A stretch of 64,000 bases of DNA from Scilla litardierei (lineage: Eukaryota; Streptophyta; Magnoliopsida; Asparagales; Asparagaceae), in the NCBI GenBank assembly GCA_030789695.1, contig CM061134.1, positions 60,829,334 through 60,893,333 of the forward strand. Reading direction: 5' to 3'. Positions within the stretch are counted from its first letter, which is position 1. Every line of letters begins with the position of its first letter. This document shows positions 1-11,346 of this stretch, piece after piece. The notes beneath the pieces are model-generated. The model did not search any database. It was not told the DNA's origin and saw only the letters and a list, made by a program, of their open reading frames with translations. The translations under genes were made by a program, and so were the position numbers.

Positions 1-1542
1 AACAAAGACCGCCGTATACTGACCAATGTTGTCTAATAGGGTTGCCAGTAAACCGTACCCTAGGCCAACAGAGACACAGGCTTGACGAAGGGACTATGGC
101 TAACGGTATTCATCACTGACACAGCCAAGGTGAACCCAATGATACTTTTGTCAATGGGTCGATCACGTTATGATGATTCTGAAACAGGGACGACAATTGC
201 TGCTCGTGGTGACCTTCGTCTAGGGGTTTCGAGCCCCAACCTGTAGTAAGGTCAGGCTATAAGGTCCACACCGAGTAGTATTCGTGTCATAGTAATAGGA
301 AGATATATAAGAGAAATTCATTCGATGAAATGGAATAGTTTAGTTCACAAGCTAGTTATGAGACTAAGTCGTAGATGGGGACAATGTTGCATTCGATGCA
401 AACAAGATTAAACATGTCGTAAATTGGTTACGACAATATTTGTAGGAACAAAAGCATTGGAAAGGGTTACCTGGTTGATGGGATCGTCCCGGTCTAAACA
501 CAGGTTCAAACCGCGTCCAAAACGGATCTCAAACGAGCTCGAAAACGCAAAAACAGTCAAAGGCAAGAGTGTGTTAGACCCACTTGGGCAAGCGGATCCA
601 CCCGCTAAGCTTAGCGGGTGCGCCCGCAACTTAAGTTAATTAGGGTTTTTTGAAACCCTTTTGACGGCTATGAAAATTGATTTTTTGTCCATCTTTGGGC
701 AATTGTTTTAGGGGTCAAACGAAGTCGGAATTCGTCGCCGTTCGTTCCTACGCATTCACCATTCGAAGCCCTTCGAAATGATAGCTTGTTTGGTGTCTAA
801 AGTTTAATGGATGAAGATATTTAATTCGTTGAAGTTAGCCTTTGTGAAAGGCTTACTAAACTTCAATTAGCCAAATTAAATCCCTCTTCTTTAATCTTTG
901 TCCCACATTGCTCGCAACGAAAAGAGAGGTGCCGACTCCCTATATAAATAGGGGTGCACTCTCTTCGTTGAACAACGCACCAAGTCTTCGATCGAGTAGC
1001 TCCGAATTTTTGAGCAAGCTCGATCTACGACTTAAACTATTCTTCCTCTCTTCTTCCTATTCTCCCGACTAGTCCTAGCAAGACTACGAAGGGGGTTTGG
1101 ATTCGGATCCAGACGTCTAAGATGTGGGTCTGCTCAAGTGAAACCTTCTACCACAAGTGATCGCTCGGAGGCGGGTGTTAGCTCGAGTGGATCAGTTCGA
1201 AGGTGCAAGGCGGCTCGGGTGGATTGAGTCAAGACGGTTCGGATACGAGGAGCGTTAGAAGCCGGTGATGTACATCTTGCCCGCCCCAAGGTTGAGATTC
1301 CGGGTATGTTCTTTAAAGCTTTTTAGTGTGATTTAAATTTCGTCGCAGTAGGATAGATCCCTCTTGGGGTGGTCAGATCCACCCCAAGTTGGCATAGATC
1401 GGGCTAGGTTCTGGCTCTCTCAGGGACTAGCTAAAATGTTTAGCTAGTATGATTTTATTTCCGCTGCGCTTTATGCCTCTGTGGTCCGTCCGACTTATGA
1501 CAGGCACAGATCTGAGCTCTGAGGGTCCGCCAAAACCCTTCA
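1..1542 (+). repeat. Copia-A 5' LTR (partial, first ~690 bases missing)
   Basis: Matches 15426-16966 throughout. Ends in ...CCCTTCA directly before the primer site. It has a TATA box, TATATAAATA, at 941-950, followed by the transcribed R-U5 part. The start of the LTR lies outside the window, judged from the 2228-bp right copy. Confidence 0.9.
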
Positions 1543-1543
1543 G

Positions 1544-1555
1544 TGGTATCAGAGC
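1544..1555 (+). other. Primer-binding site of Copia-A (tRNA iMet)
   Basis: TGGTATCAGAGC, the standard plant copia primer site complementary to the 3' end of initiator-Met tRNA. One base separates it from the LTR end, which fixes that boundary. Confidence 0.92.
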
Positions 1556-3525
1556 CGCGGTTATGCTTGTAGATCTTAATTTGCGGCGATTTTAAATTAT
1601 TAAATTGCTTGTTTTTGAACATATGTATATTTTAACTTTATGTTAAAATTGGTTAAACATATTTTTGTGTTTTAAAAATTGTTTTTTTACATGAAAATTT
1701 TTGGGGGAACGTTTTTAAATTTTATGTGATAAATTTAATAAGTCTTCTATGTTTAAATGTTTTAAAATTTTTATTTTATGAAAAAAATAATTTTAGTAAG
1801 CATTTAAAAGTTTTTTAAAGTGTATGTAACATTAAGAAAAAATTTTATTTCATGAGATGATATTAAAAATTTATTTCTTTTAGTTACATAAAAGATTGAA
1901 AGATTTTTTTAACTTTATCTGAAAGTTTGAAAATTGATTTCAACGATTTTAAAAATGTTTTAAAATTATTTTGTAGTATATGTAACATAAAGAAATTTTT
2001 TTCATGAGATGGAATTAAAAATTCATTTCTTTTAGTTACATAAAGTTTTGAAGATTATTTTATGAGATAAGTTAATCTTAAAATGTTTCATTAATTCTAA
2101 AGCTTAGGTTTGTATTTAAAATTATTTGATAATTTTATGAAACCTAATTTTATGAGATAAAATGTTTCTAGCTTTAAAATTTTAGATCTTTAAATTTAAA
2201 TGTTAAAATTTTAGATTAGCAAGTTAATTATTTATGTTGTAGATAATTTTAACTTGTATGTTCTCTTTATATGTCACATTATTGAACCTTTAATTTATGT
2301 GATTAAATTAGTTGGTTAATGTTTAATGGACATGATGAATAAATTATTCATGAACCCTTTAGGTTAGCCATTAAACTGATTAAAAGTTTATAAGATAAAT
2401 TTTTAATGACAAGTGACATGCTACGTTTTAAATAAACAAACACAACATCAAAACCTAATTCCCGATTAGGGTAGTCCCTTTTATTGACAATCATTATCAT
2501 AAATTGTTTAAATAATGATTATCATTAAATGACTAATTTTGTAAAATGTTTTAATTGTTTTATTAAAATCCTAATAAAAATTGGGGTAGCACGATGAACA
2601 AAACGAACCTTATAGTTGATAAGGATCTAATAAAAGTTGTTCAACAAATCCATAAAATTTCAAATTTTAAGGATGCACTAGTTGATAAGGATTAACTAGT
2701 ATTAATTAAAAGCTATTTAGTTGATGGACGAACATAGAATTGATGAACCTCCTCCAATGGATCATGATGTCGGTCAATGTGCTTGGCTAAGTTTGTTGGA
2801 CCACCCTAGCTAGACTAGGGGATAAGTGGTCCTGGCTTAGTCAATTCCCTGGCCGCGTCTGCTGGACCGCAAGGAGTCGAATCATAACTGTGAAAGTCCA
2901 TCGACTATACCTAAGTCAAATACGATAATAATATTGTTCAAGATAAATCGTAGCCCTCCTTGTTTTAGGAGTTGGCAACTGTAAGACCCGTGTTACGGTT
3001 GTTGAGCTACACTCAAGCTGTGACATGGCAATCTTATAGAAATCGATTTCTTGATAACATCTCGACTTGACCCAAACCGTCGTGTCGTACATACATCGAG
3101 CGCCGGCGTAAGTCTAACCAAAGATGTAGTCTAAGACCTGACCCAAACCGACGTGTCGTGCACACACCGAGTGCCGGTGCAAGTCAGGCTAGACGCGAAA
3201 ACAAGGGTCTGACTAGGCCAGCCATTGTGATTTGGATGAGCACACTCATGATCACAAATTACTAGGGGTAAAAATCGAAAGGGAATCATATTTAATATGA
3301 TTGACGATGAGTTCGTCTACCGACTGCAGAGTCGAACAACTTGTTGAGACACACTCAAGGTTGTCAGACTAAGGGTAGTCAGATCCCTCTCCCACAAATG
3401 TTATTGTATAATAAACTGTTTATTATTATGGCTTTAATAAATTTAGTGGGAGAATATAGTTTTATTAAAAACCATTGAAACTATACAATGAACATATACT
3501 GACTAAGTATCTACTAAATTGCAGA
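1556..3525 (+). other. Copia-A untranslated leader, AT-rich
   Basis: No coding potential. From 1560 to about 2700 it is very AT-rich with runs of T and A. It ends with CTACTAAATTGCAG directly before the gag ATG, which looks like a branch point plus 3' splice site, so a leader intron is possible (inference). No other feature seen. Confidence 0.6.
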
Positions 3526-4340
3526 ATGGATTCGGGTCTAAAGTAAATGGCATAGCGGAATGTGCTTGATGGGACTTACTATAAGGATTGGCTTAGAAAC
3601 ATTAAGTTAGTCCTTTTTCTAGCCGGGATTGGATACATGCTGTTCGAGGACCCTCTGGAAATGCCGGACGAAGATGCAATGCCTGAGGAGAAGAAAGCCT
3701 ACAAGGAGTACCAGAGGGATGCAGAGAAGGCCCGGTGCCTTACTCTGGCTTCAATGAACAATAATCTGCAGAGAAAGCATGAACATCTGGATGTTCAAAG
3801 CATGCTTCTCAATGCAGAGGAATTGTTTGGCAAGCGGTCAAGAGCTGCCAAGTTTGAAGCCACAAGCAACCTCTGGGGAACTAAGATGGAAACGGGCCAT
3901 GTGCAAGATCATGTGATTAAGATGATTGGGTACGTGGAAGACGCCGCCCAGTTGGGTTTTGTCCTGGACAATGAGATGTCCGTAGACATCATCCTTAAGT
4001 CTTTAACCCCAGAATTCAACCCTTTCATTACTAGTTTCATTATGAAAAGTATTGAAACGGATCTTCCCGGTCTCCTCAACAAGCTTAGGCAGTTTGAGGA
4101 GATCGAGAAGAAACCGACTGTGTTGGTTGTTGGCTCTACTTCTTCAGACCAGCCGAAAGGCAAGGGTAAGAAGAGGCAGGTCCCACAACCAGCCAAGGTG
4201 AAGAAGGGGAAAAAGAAGGCAAAAGAGGCTCCGTCCAAATTCGAATACTTTCACTGCCATAAGATAGGCCATTGGAAGAGGAACTGCAAGGTTTACCTTG
4301 CAAGAAAAGAAGAAGTGGCATACGGATGCCTCTACCTCAG
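3526..4340 (+). pseudogene. Copia-A gag (nucleocapsid polyprotein), broken
   Basis: Capsid/nucleocapsid protein of a Ty1/copia element; in an active copy it would package the RNA in cytoplasmic particles. From the ATG at 3526 the frame meets TAA at 3544 and TAG at 3553, then stays open from 3562. The open part has the copia gag (UBN2-type) pattern: YKDWLRNIK near the start, a helical middle, then a Lys-rich stretch and a zinc knuckle. In that knuckle the first Cys of the CCHC set is Tyr (YFHCHKIGHWKRNC), so metal binding should be impaired. Similarity stops at about 4339, where the Gypsy-1 leader starts. Later in-frame codons to 4476 read into a gypsy LTR and are not gag. Confidence 0.8.
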
Positions 4341-6114
4341 TTACAGAAGGACCTGCATGGGCCACCAACAAAACCTGTCACGACCCGCTTCCCTAAAATG
4401 GAGGCGAGACGTGAAAAGGTCCGCACGAGAGTGGAGCTGTGAAGCCCCAAACCCGATAAGCGTCAATAAAACATAAGCAGGTCCCTGTAACCATGAACAG
4501 AGCAACAATAATAATAAAAGGAGAGACAGAAATAAAATTCTCATATCTCATAAACTGTCCAACATGAAAGATAATTCCAACATCCAGAAAAGCCACCAGG
4601 CTAAAAGAAAGAGTCTAAAGGCCCAGAACAAGGCCAACAAAACCAACAACATAACAAAGTATAGGTGCTATGCACCGACAACAAAACAGCAGTCTAAAAC
4701 AAAAGGGAACACAACGAAAACACTAGGACTGGTCACCAGTGTCCACTTACTCCCCGTCAAGCACAAGCTCGGGCTCGGCGTCAGCAAACACCTCGTCCTC
4801 AACAAGGTACTCAGGCTCAGGATCTAACATGTGTCACCCAAAAGAGTAAAGGGGCACATGTCAGCAAGTCTAAAAGACTTGGGCAAGGAAACTGAAAGTA
4901 AGACAACTAGCAACCTAACAGTTATAGCATGCATGACATGGCAGTTATAACATGAGTGCACAAGCAAGGCATGGCGAGACAATAAGTACAAGAGGACAAT
5001 TATCGGGACAAGACAAGAGTAGCCAAGCTACAAACAATCTCAATCAATTCACTATTCACGTTTCACTGTTGTTTGTAGATGTTTACGCCTTACAGCTGAA
5101 TGGTATAACATTCACGATTATTGGCCGCTTAACACTACCCCAAAACCCAGAGTTTACGCCTTACCACTGCAGTTGCTGATCGGGCAGACTCCCAGTTGAT
5201 TGGCCGCTTAACTCTTACCCCCAATACCCACAAGTAATCGAGCCAGGGTCCCCGCACACGAGCTCAGTACATGAGCCGGGGGTTGCCCCGCACAGGAGCT
5301 CGCATTCTAGTTCATGATTCATAAACAATTAGCGTAGGGGTGCACCTAGCCGGGGAAACAAGCAATTCGGGCATTGGCTATCAACCAACACATGGCCCGC
5401 TTCTGGAACACGAGCCAGGAACACGAACATTGTAGCGAAGCTACGCATTTACGGAAACACTTTAAGAATGCAATGACATGACAATTAATTTGCATACCGT
5501 TAATAGAAATTAAACATGACATGGAAATTGTGCAACATGATATATGTCGGAACTAGCTTCGTTGTCAAGCTAGTTCCCCAATTTGCGCCTAGGCGAGTAT
5601 CATTTCGTCGCCTAGCCTCTTTTACGCCTACAACAAGCAAAATGGCCTAAACATGGCCTAAACCCTAAGTGGCAAGTTTCACTTGCCTAGCACCGGGGAT
5701 GACGATCACGAAGGTTCGTCTCGCGGATGCTAATCTACGGGAAAGTCGCTGTTATGGGGAAACAATCATCAAAACAACATTCATTCATTAGGGTTTCATA
5801 AAAATACAAATAGGTTATGACAACATCAAGAGATCGATTTCTTACCGTGAGGAGGCGGAAGAAACACTCCGGAGAACCTAGGGATCAGATCTGGAAACGA
5901 ATGGAGAAGTTTGGAGAACTAGGGTTTTGGGGGGATTTTGGGGATTTGATGAGATTTTGGGGAAGATGAGAGGTAGAATGAGTTGATGGAGGGTTTAGAT
6001 GATGGATCTTGGGCTTGGAATGAAGGAATAAGGGTTGGAGGAAGATGGGGGCTCAATGGGGGAGAAACTAGGGTTTTTGGTCGAGTGGAGGAAGAAGAAA
6101 ACGTTTGGGAGGGG

Positions 6115-6122
6115 TTTAAATA
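6115..6122 (-). promoter_or_regulatory. TATA-like box of Gypsy-1 LTR
   Basis: TATTTAAA on the minus strand, followed downstream by a C/T-rich tract. It lies about 45 bases downstream, in the sense direction, of the last box of the palindromic array. Assigned by position; not a perfect TATAAA. Confidence 0.5.
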
Positions 6123-6166
6123 GGATGTGCTGGCGGTCTGCCCAGAAATTAGGGTTTTAACACAGA

Positions 6167-6587
6167 TTAGTCGGTCAAAGAGCAACCACTGACCGACTAG
6201 TTTGGCAACTAGTCGGGTCGGGTCGACCAACGCAGACCGACTAAGTGTAAACAGTAACTTCTGAACGAAAATAGGATTTGGATTTAGTCGGTCGATGAAC
6301 AACTACTGACCGACTAGTTTGACATCTAGTCGGTCGGGTAAACGTACTTAGACCGACTAAGAATGAACAGTATTGATACCAAAAATTAGTTGAAGAGTTA
6401 GTCGGTTAAAGAAGCATTGCTGACCGACTAGTTTGCAACCTAGTCGGTCAACCAACGTTCTTAGACCGACTAACGATAAACAGTAACTTCTGAGAAATTT
6501 AGAAAGCCAACTAGTCGGTCTAAGAAGGATTGCCGACTGACTGGATCGTCATCTAGTCGGTCGGTGCCCCTTCTTACACCGGCTAAT
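6167..6587. repeat. Palindromic box array in Gypsy-1 left LTR, 4 units
   Basis: Four tandem units of about 115 bp starting near 6167, 6279, 6394 and 6512. Each has four boxes in alternating orientation: TTAGTCGGTC, GACCGACTAG, CTAGTCGGTC, GACCGACTAA, then 30-45 bp of less conserved sequence often containing AACAGTA. The last unit is degenerate (GACTGACTGG, CACCGGCTAA). Same boxes and order as the Sire-2 LTR at 42532-43045. Likely an upstream promoter element, from its position beside the TATA-like box. Confidence 0.85.
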
Positions 6588-6855
6588 AAGCACCAAAAGT
6601 TCCGATACGGAGCGCGGAGCCCCGGGATCGATTCCTAAGACTCCTAGGCTTGATCTAACAGTAAGATACGACCGTTATGAAACCCGTCACGAATGACATA
6701 CTTCGAAATCGACGATCCTAAGGAAGAAATGAGAAAACACGACGAAATGATCGAAAATGAAAGTTACGGAGACGAAGACCACACACGAGGAGAAAATCCA
6801 CCAAAACACATATTATAATATAATAAATCCAGATACATGAAAACCAGTCGTTACA

Positions 6856-6871
6856 TCCTCCCCAACTTAAG
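6856..6871 (-). other. Polypurine tract of Gypsy-1
   Basis: On the minus strand CTTAAGTTGGGGAGGA abuts the TGTAACG start of the LTR. This primes plus-strand DNA synthesis in gypsy elements and confirms that 4376-6855 is the 3' LTR of a minus-strand element. Confidence 0.8.
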
Positions 6872-6901
6872 AAAAATTCCGTCCTCGGAATTTCCAAACA
6901 C

Positions 6902-8399
6902 TCACGTGTCCGGAAACAAAAGTGGGAAACGCTCTCGCATCTCATCCTCATTCTCCCAAGTAGACTCTCCAGGTGAGCCGTGTCGCCACATCACCCTCAC
7001 AAGATTGACAATCTTGTTCCGAAGCGATTTCTGACGCCTGTCCAGAATCTGCACTGGATGCTGGTCATACGTCATATCGGGGGCGAACGGTAATCTCCGA
7101 AAAATCCACAGCATGAGACGGATCGCTAATGTATCGACGAAGCTGTGACACATGGAAAACATTGTGAACCCCCTTCCAAAGATGGCAGCAAGGCCAAGCG
7201 ATAAGCTACCTCGCCAACTTTCTCCAGAATGTCAAACGGTCCCAATGTATCGCGGGCTCAACTTCCCTCGCTTCCCAAAACGAATCACACCACGATTCGG
7301 GGAAATCTTCAAAAACACATGGTCACCCGGCTGAAACTCCAAAGGACGGCGTTTAGCATCCGCCCAATGCTTAAAACGGTCCTGAGCAATTCTCAACCTC
7401 TCTCGAATATTCCTGACGATATCCACGGCCTCCACGATCATCTCAGGTCCCAACAACTCCCGATCACCAACGTCATCCCAACTCAATGGCGATCGACATT
7501 TCCTCCCATAAAGAGCGGCGAAAGGCGCCATGCCAATACTCGCCTGGAAGCTGTTGTTGTAAGAAAACTCTACCAGATGTAGATGGTCCTCCCACAAACC
7601 CTTGAAATCCAACATGCACGCCCTCAGCATGTCTTCCAAAATCTGAATCGTCCTCTCGGACTGGCCATCCGTCTGCGGATGGTACGCCGTGCTGAAACTC
7701 AGACGCGTACCCAAGCTCTTCTGTAAACTCTGCCAGAACTGAGATGTGAACCTTGTGTCTCTGTCTGACACGATACTCACGGGGACTCCATGAAGTCACA
7801 CGACCTCCTACATATATCTCCTCTCTAGCGCCTCAATGGACTGTCCCACTCGGAACGGAATACAGTGCGCAGATTTGGTCAATCGATCCATATCACCCAA
7901 ATCACGTCATTCTGCTTCGGACTCCGAGGTAGTCCAGTCACGAAATCCATAGTGATGTGTTGCCACTTCCACTCCGGAATCGGAAGCGGTTGTAGCAACC
8001 CGGCCATACGCTGATGCTCCGCCTTCACTTGCTGGCAAACCAAGCACTTGGCTACACTCCAAGCCACGCTTCTCTTCATACCATGCCACCAATAATTCAG
8101 ACGAAGATCCTGGTACATCTTGGTGCCACCAGGATGCACAGAATACGGCGAACTGTGTGCCTCCACCATCAACTCCTCTCTAATATCCCCAGCTGGCACA
8201 ACACAGCCTGGCTCCAAACCTCAGCGAGTCATCCTCATGAATCAAAAAGTCAGTCCGCAGACCGGCTTCCACCTGCTCCTGAATCTTCACCAGCTTCGGA
8301 TCCTCAGCCTGGCCAGCCTTAATCCGATCCACGATCGTCGACTGTACCTGCATGTACATCAACGATGAAGCCTCTCCAGGAAGGACAATCTCAACACCA
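6902..8399 (-). pseudogene. Gypsy-1 integrase with C-terminal chromovirus tail, broken
   Basis: Integrase inserts the element's DNA into the host genome. Read right to left: an H2C2 zinc region (HPGG ... YWWHGMK ... CLVCQQVK, about 8040-8150), first catalytic Asp in TMDFVTGLP (about 7935), second Asp in VSDRDTRF (about 7765), catalytic Glu in [11 protein letters not shown] (about 7670). The GPY-type region [15 protein letters not shown] follows, then a chromodomain-like end with WRHGSPGESTWENEDEMRERFP (about 6910-6975). Chromodomain tails of this kind steer chromoviruses to heterochromatin. The reading frame changes near 8217-8180, near 7790 and near 7200, and there is a stop just before 7879, so no integrase can be made from this copy. 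Confidence 0.85.
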
Positions 8400-10251
8400 G
8401 ACTCACAAAAATCCTGCTGCAATCTCCACTGCGAGGTCAAAATCATCACCGCTGGAAGCCTACTCAGCGCATCAGGGACCACATTCACCTTGTCAGGGGT
8501 GAAACTGCAAATCAATCTCATAATCCGCCATAAGCTCCAACCATCGACGCTATCGCATGTTGAGCTCCTTCTGAGTAAAAATATACTTCAAGCTTTTGTG
8601 ATCGGTGAAAATCTTCACTTACTCACTCAGCAGGAAGTGCCTCCAAATCTTAAGAGCAAACACAACGGCAGCCAACTCCAAATCATGCGTGCGGGTAATT
8701 CTTCTCATGAACCTTAAGCTGACGAGACGCATACGCCACAACGTGCCCGTGCTGATGTAACACACAACCGAGACCCTTGCCAGAAGCATCGCAAAAGATC
8801 TCAAATCCACCGCTGTGATCAGGCACAACAAGAATAGGGGCAGTCGTCAACCTCTCCTTCAGAATACCAAAAGCACTCTCACAATCACCCGACCAAACAA
8901 AAGCAACATCCTTCCGCGTCAACCTGGTCATCGGCTCAGCAATACGGGAAAAGTCCTTAATGAAACGCAGATAGTAACCAGCAAGTCCAAGGAAACTCCG
9001 AATCTCAGATGCAGACGACGGAACAGGTCACTCTCTGATGGCCCTAATCTTCTCGGGATCCACTGAAATACCATCTCCAGTCACCACAGGCCCGAGAAAA
9101 GCAACTCTATCCAGCCAAAACTCGCACTTCGAAAACTTAGCATACAAACGATGCTTCCTCAAGATCTCCAACACCGTCCTCAAGTGCGATGCATGCTCTT
9201 CCTCCGACTTCGAATAGATCAAAATGTCGTCAATAAAGATAACGACAAACTTATCCAAAAAGTCGTAGAAAATCAGGTTCATCAGATTCATGAAAACTGC
9301 GGGCGCGTTAGTTACGCCGAAAGGCATAACCACGAACTCATAGTGTCCATACTTCGTCCTGAACGCTGTCTTCGGAACATCTCCCTTCTTCACCTTCAAC
9401 TGATGGTAACCACTCCTCAAATACAATTTAGAGAACACCCTCGAACCTCCAAGCTGATCAAAAATATCATCGATGCGAGGCAACGGGTATTTATTCTTAA
9501 TGTTCACCGCATTCAACTCCCGATAGTCCACGCACATGCGACGCGAACCATCCTTCTTCTTCACCAGCAGCACCGATGCTCCCCACGGAGACACACTAGG
9601 ATTGATATAACCCTTCTGCAAGAGCTCATCCAACTGCTTCCGCAACTCCTCCAATTCGGCAAGTGCCATACGATACGGCGCCTTCGAAATCGGCTGCGCA
9701 CCTGGAACAAGATCGATAGAAAATTCTAAAGCTCGATCAGGTGGCAAACCAGACATCTCCTCGGGGAAGACGTCGCCAAAATCACGCACCACAGCTGGCC
9801 ACTCCAGCTCTATCTGCATAGCCACAACCTCCATCGGCCTGGCCCGAAATCTGACAGGACCAAGCGAACTGCTACCACGACTGAACTCAAATACTGGATG
9901 TCCGGGAATCTCGAACACCACCTTCTTCCGCCGACAGTCGATCGTAGCATAGAAGCTCGCAAGCTAGTCCATCCCAAGAACTGCATCATAGTTGATGATG
10001 TCGTGGACAATGAAATCAGCGAAAAGCTCATGTCCACAGACCACCAACGAGCAAGAATTGCAACCACGATGCACCGAGACCACGCCATTCTCTGTAACGA
10101 TGTTCCAACTCTTGGGAAGAGGGGACGTCGACAAGGAATGCCTCTCCACGAAGCTCCGAGAAATAATGCACATCGATGCACCAGAGTCAAAGAGGACTCG
10201 TGCAGGAAATGTGCAAACCAAGACCACACCTAACAAGCAATTAACAATCAA
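8400..10251 (-). pseudogene. Gypsy-1 protease, reverse transcriptase and RNase H, broken
   Basis: Protease: FDSGAS at about 10190 is the aspartic active site. RT: the [15 protein letters not shown] block, the YPLPRIDD block and the catalytic FIDDILIYS (about 9240). RNase [21 protein letters not shown] (about 8825), then ALKIWRHFLL and VVPDALSR near the end. Lesions: the Trp after GMD between protease and RT is TAG (near 9962), the Trp in IREWPVP is TGA (9028-9030), and the frame shifts near 8700 and again before 8521. Protease and RT are otherwise in one frame, as expected for a single polyprotein. Several nonsense changes at Trp codons suggest C-to-T decay of methylated DNA (inference). Confidence 0.87.
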
Positions 10252-10352
10252 ACCCTAGTCTAGCAAACAACCATGTTCAAGCAAACAACACAATCTAACA
10301 TTCAAACCAGCTAGGAAAGTAACAGCTAGATTGAGGATTACCTGCGATAACC

Positions 10353-11207
10353 TCATCCACAGCCTCGCTCTCCATAGCGGTCATCAGAAAAGCCTGCCTC
10401 CTCGGCGGAACAGCCTGCTGAAAAGACTGCCTCTGTGGAACAAGAGCTGCACCACGACCAGCAGGGAACAGACGCTCGCTGCTGCAACGGCTGAGCTGCA
10501 ACAGGTGCCCTCCGCAGTTGATTCGCATGCCGACAATCCTTCGCGACATGGGAAGCATCACCACAAACCAGACACTGGCCCAAAAACTTCCGACACTGAT
10601 CCTTGACGTGGCCAGGCTTGCCGCAGAAATGGCAAGTCTTCAGAATAGGCCCTCCTGGCCTCTTAAACTGAGCTGGCTGATTAGGCTTGAAACCAGGCCT
10701 AACCACCGCTCTGGCCTGCTCCATAGGCCTCTTCCCAGCACCAACAACATGCCCTCTCCTCTGACTCAGGTTCAGCTCCTGCCTCCTCGCAGCGACCAGA
10801 ACCTTCTGATAAGAGTCCAGATCGGAGGAAGACACAAAACTCTGGAGCTCCAAAGCAAGTCCCTGTAGGAACCTCTGAGCCCTCTCATCAGCATCCTGCA
10901 CCATCTTTGGTGTGAACCGACTCAGCCTAGTGAACTCCTGGTGGTACTGGTCCACCGTCAAGCTCCCTTGCTTCAGATCAATGAAGCGCTGCAGCATCTC
11001 CTTCTTCGCAGCCTTCGGAAAGAATTCCTCATCAAACCTGGACTTAAAGGTAGCCCAAGCTATCGGCTCCACCAACATCTTCTCTTCCGCATCACACCAG
11101 TTCCGAGCATTATCCTTGAGTTGCCTCCTCGCCAAATCAACCCATCCAGCCGGTGTGATCTTGGCCATCTTCAGATTGTCCTCGATGTTCCGAATCCACT
11201 CATGCAA
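10353..11207 (-). pseudogene. Gypsy-1 gag, N-terminus replaced by Copia-A sequence
   Basis: Gag capsid and nucleocapsid. The open frame begins abruptly with HEWIRNIEDNLK, which is normally well inside a gypsy gag. The retrotransposon-gag core FKSRFDEEFFP ... FIDLKQGSLTVDQY follows, then two CCHC zinc knuckles, CHFCGKPGHVKDQC (residues 192-205) and CLVCGDASHVAKDC (212-225). The upstream N-terminal domain, probably 80 or more residues, is absent: at 11203 the sequence switches to a piece of Copia-A gag. A frameshift near 10440 separates the zinc knuckles from the region leading into protease. There is no start codon at the 5' end of the surviving part. Confidence 0.85.
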
Positions 11208-11256
11208 GGTTTACCTTGCAGAAAAGAAGAAGTGGCATACTGATGCCTCTACCTCA
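11203..11256 (+). repeat. Duplicated fragment of Copia-A gag inside Gypsy-1
   Basis: Repeats 4285-4340 of the Copia-A gag almost exactly, starting at the 18-base palindrome TGCAAGGTTTACCTTGCA. It joins the truncated Gypsy-1 gag on the left and the gypsy leader on the right, marking a recombination junction. Confidence 0.85.
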
Positions 11257-11346
11257 GGTACAACAAATTAAATTTAATAAAGCATTATTATCGTCATTCC
11301 AAAAATCGCAGTTACAGAAGGACCTGCATGGGCCACCAACAAAACC
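11257..11346 (-). other. Gypsy-1 leader with primer-site region
   Basis: Lies between the LTR end (11347) and the captured gag fragment. The last ~36 bases also flank the left LTR at 4341-4375. ACCTGCATGGGCCACCA within it recurs beside the Gypsy-2 LTR at 34594-34610, so it is probably the primer-site region. The first 54 bases (11257-11310, GT...AG, AT-rich) are absent from the left copy. Confidence 0.6.

Larger units (their letters stand above)
4376..6855 (-). repeat. Gypsy-1 left LTR (3' LTR of the minus-strand element, complete)
   Basis: 2480 bp, on the plus strand starting TGTCACGACC and ending CGTTACA; on the sense strand it therefore begins TGTAACG and ends GGTCGTGACA, a common gypsy LTR pattern. 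A purine tract follows its 6855 end. It holds the box array at 6167-6587 and a TATA-like box. Small ORFs inside (4564-4827 for example) recur in the other LTR copy and are not genes. Confidence 0.88.

Noticed and set aside
1556..3525. tRNA or small RNA genes in the AT-rich leader
   Set aside because: No cloverleaf-like A/B box combination recognised by eye; a tRNAscan run would decide.
4564..4827. 87-codon ORF repeated at 11535-11798
   Set aside because: Both are the same place in the two Gypsy-1 LTRs, on the non-sense strand; repeat of non-coding sequence, not a gene family.
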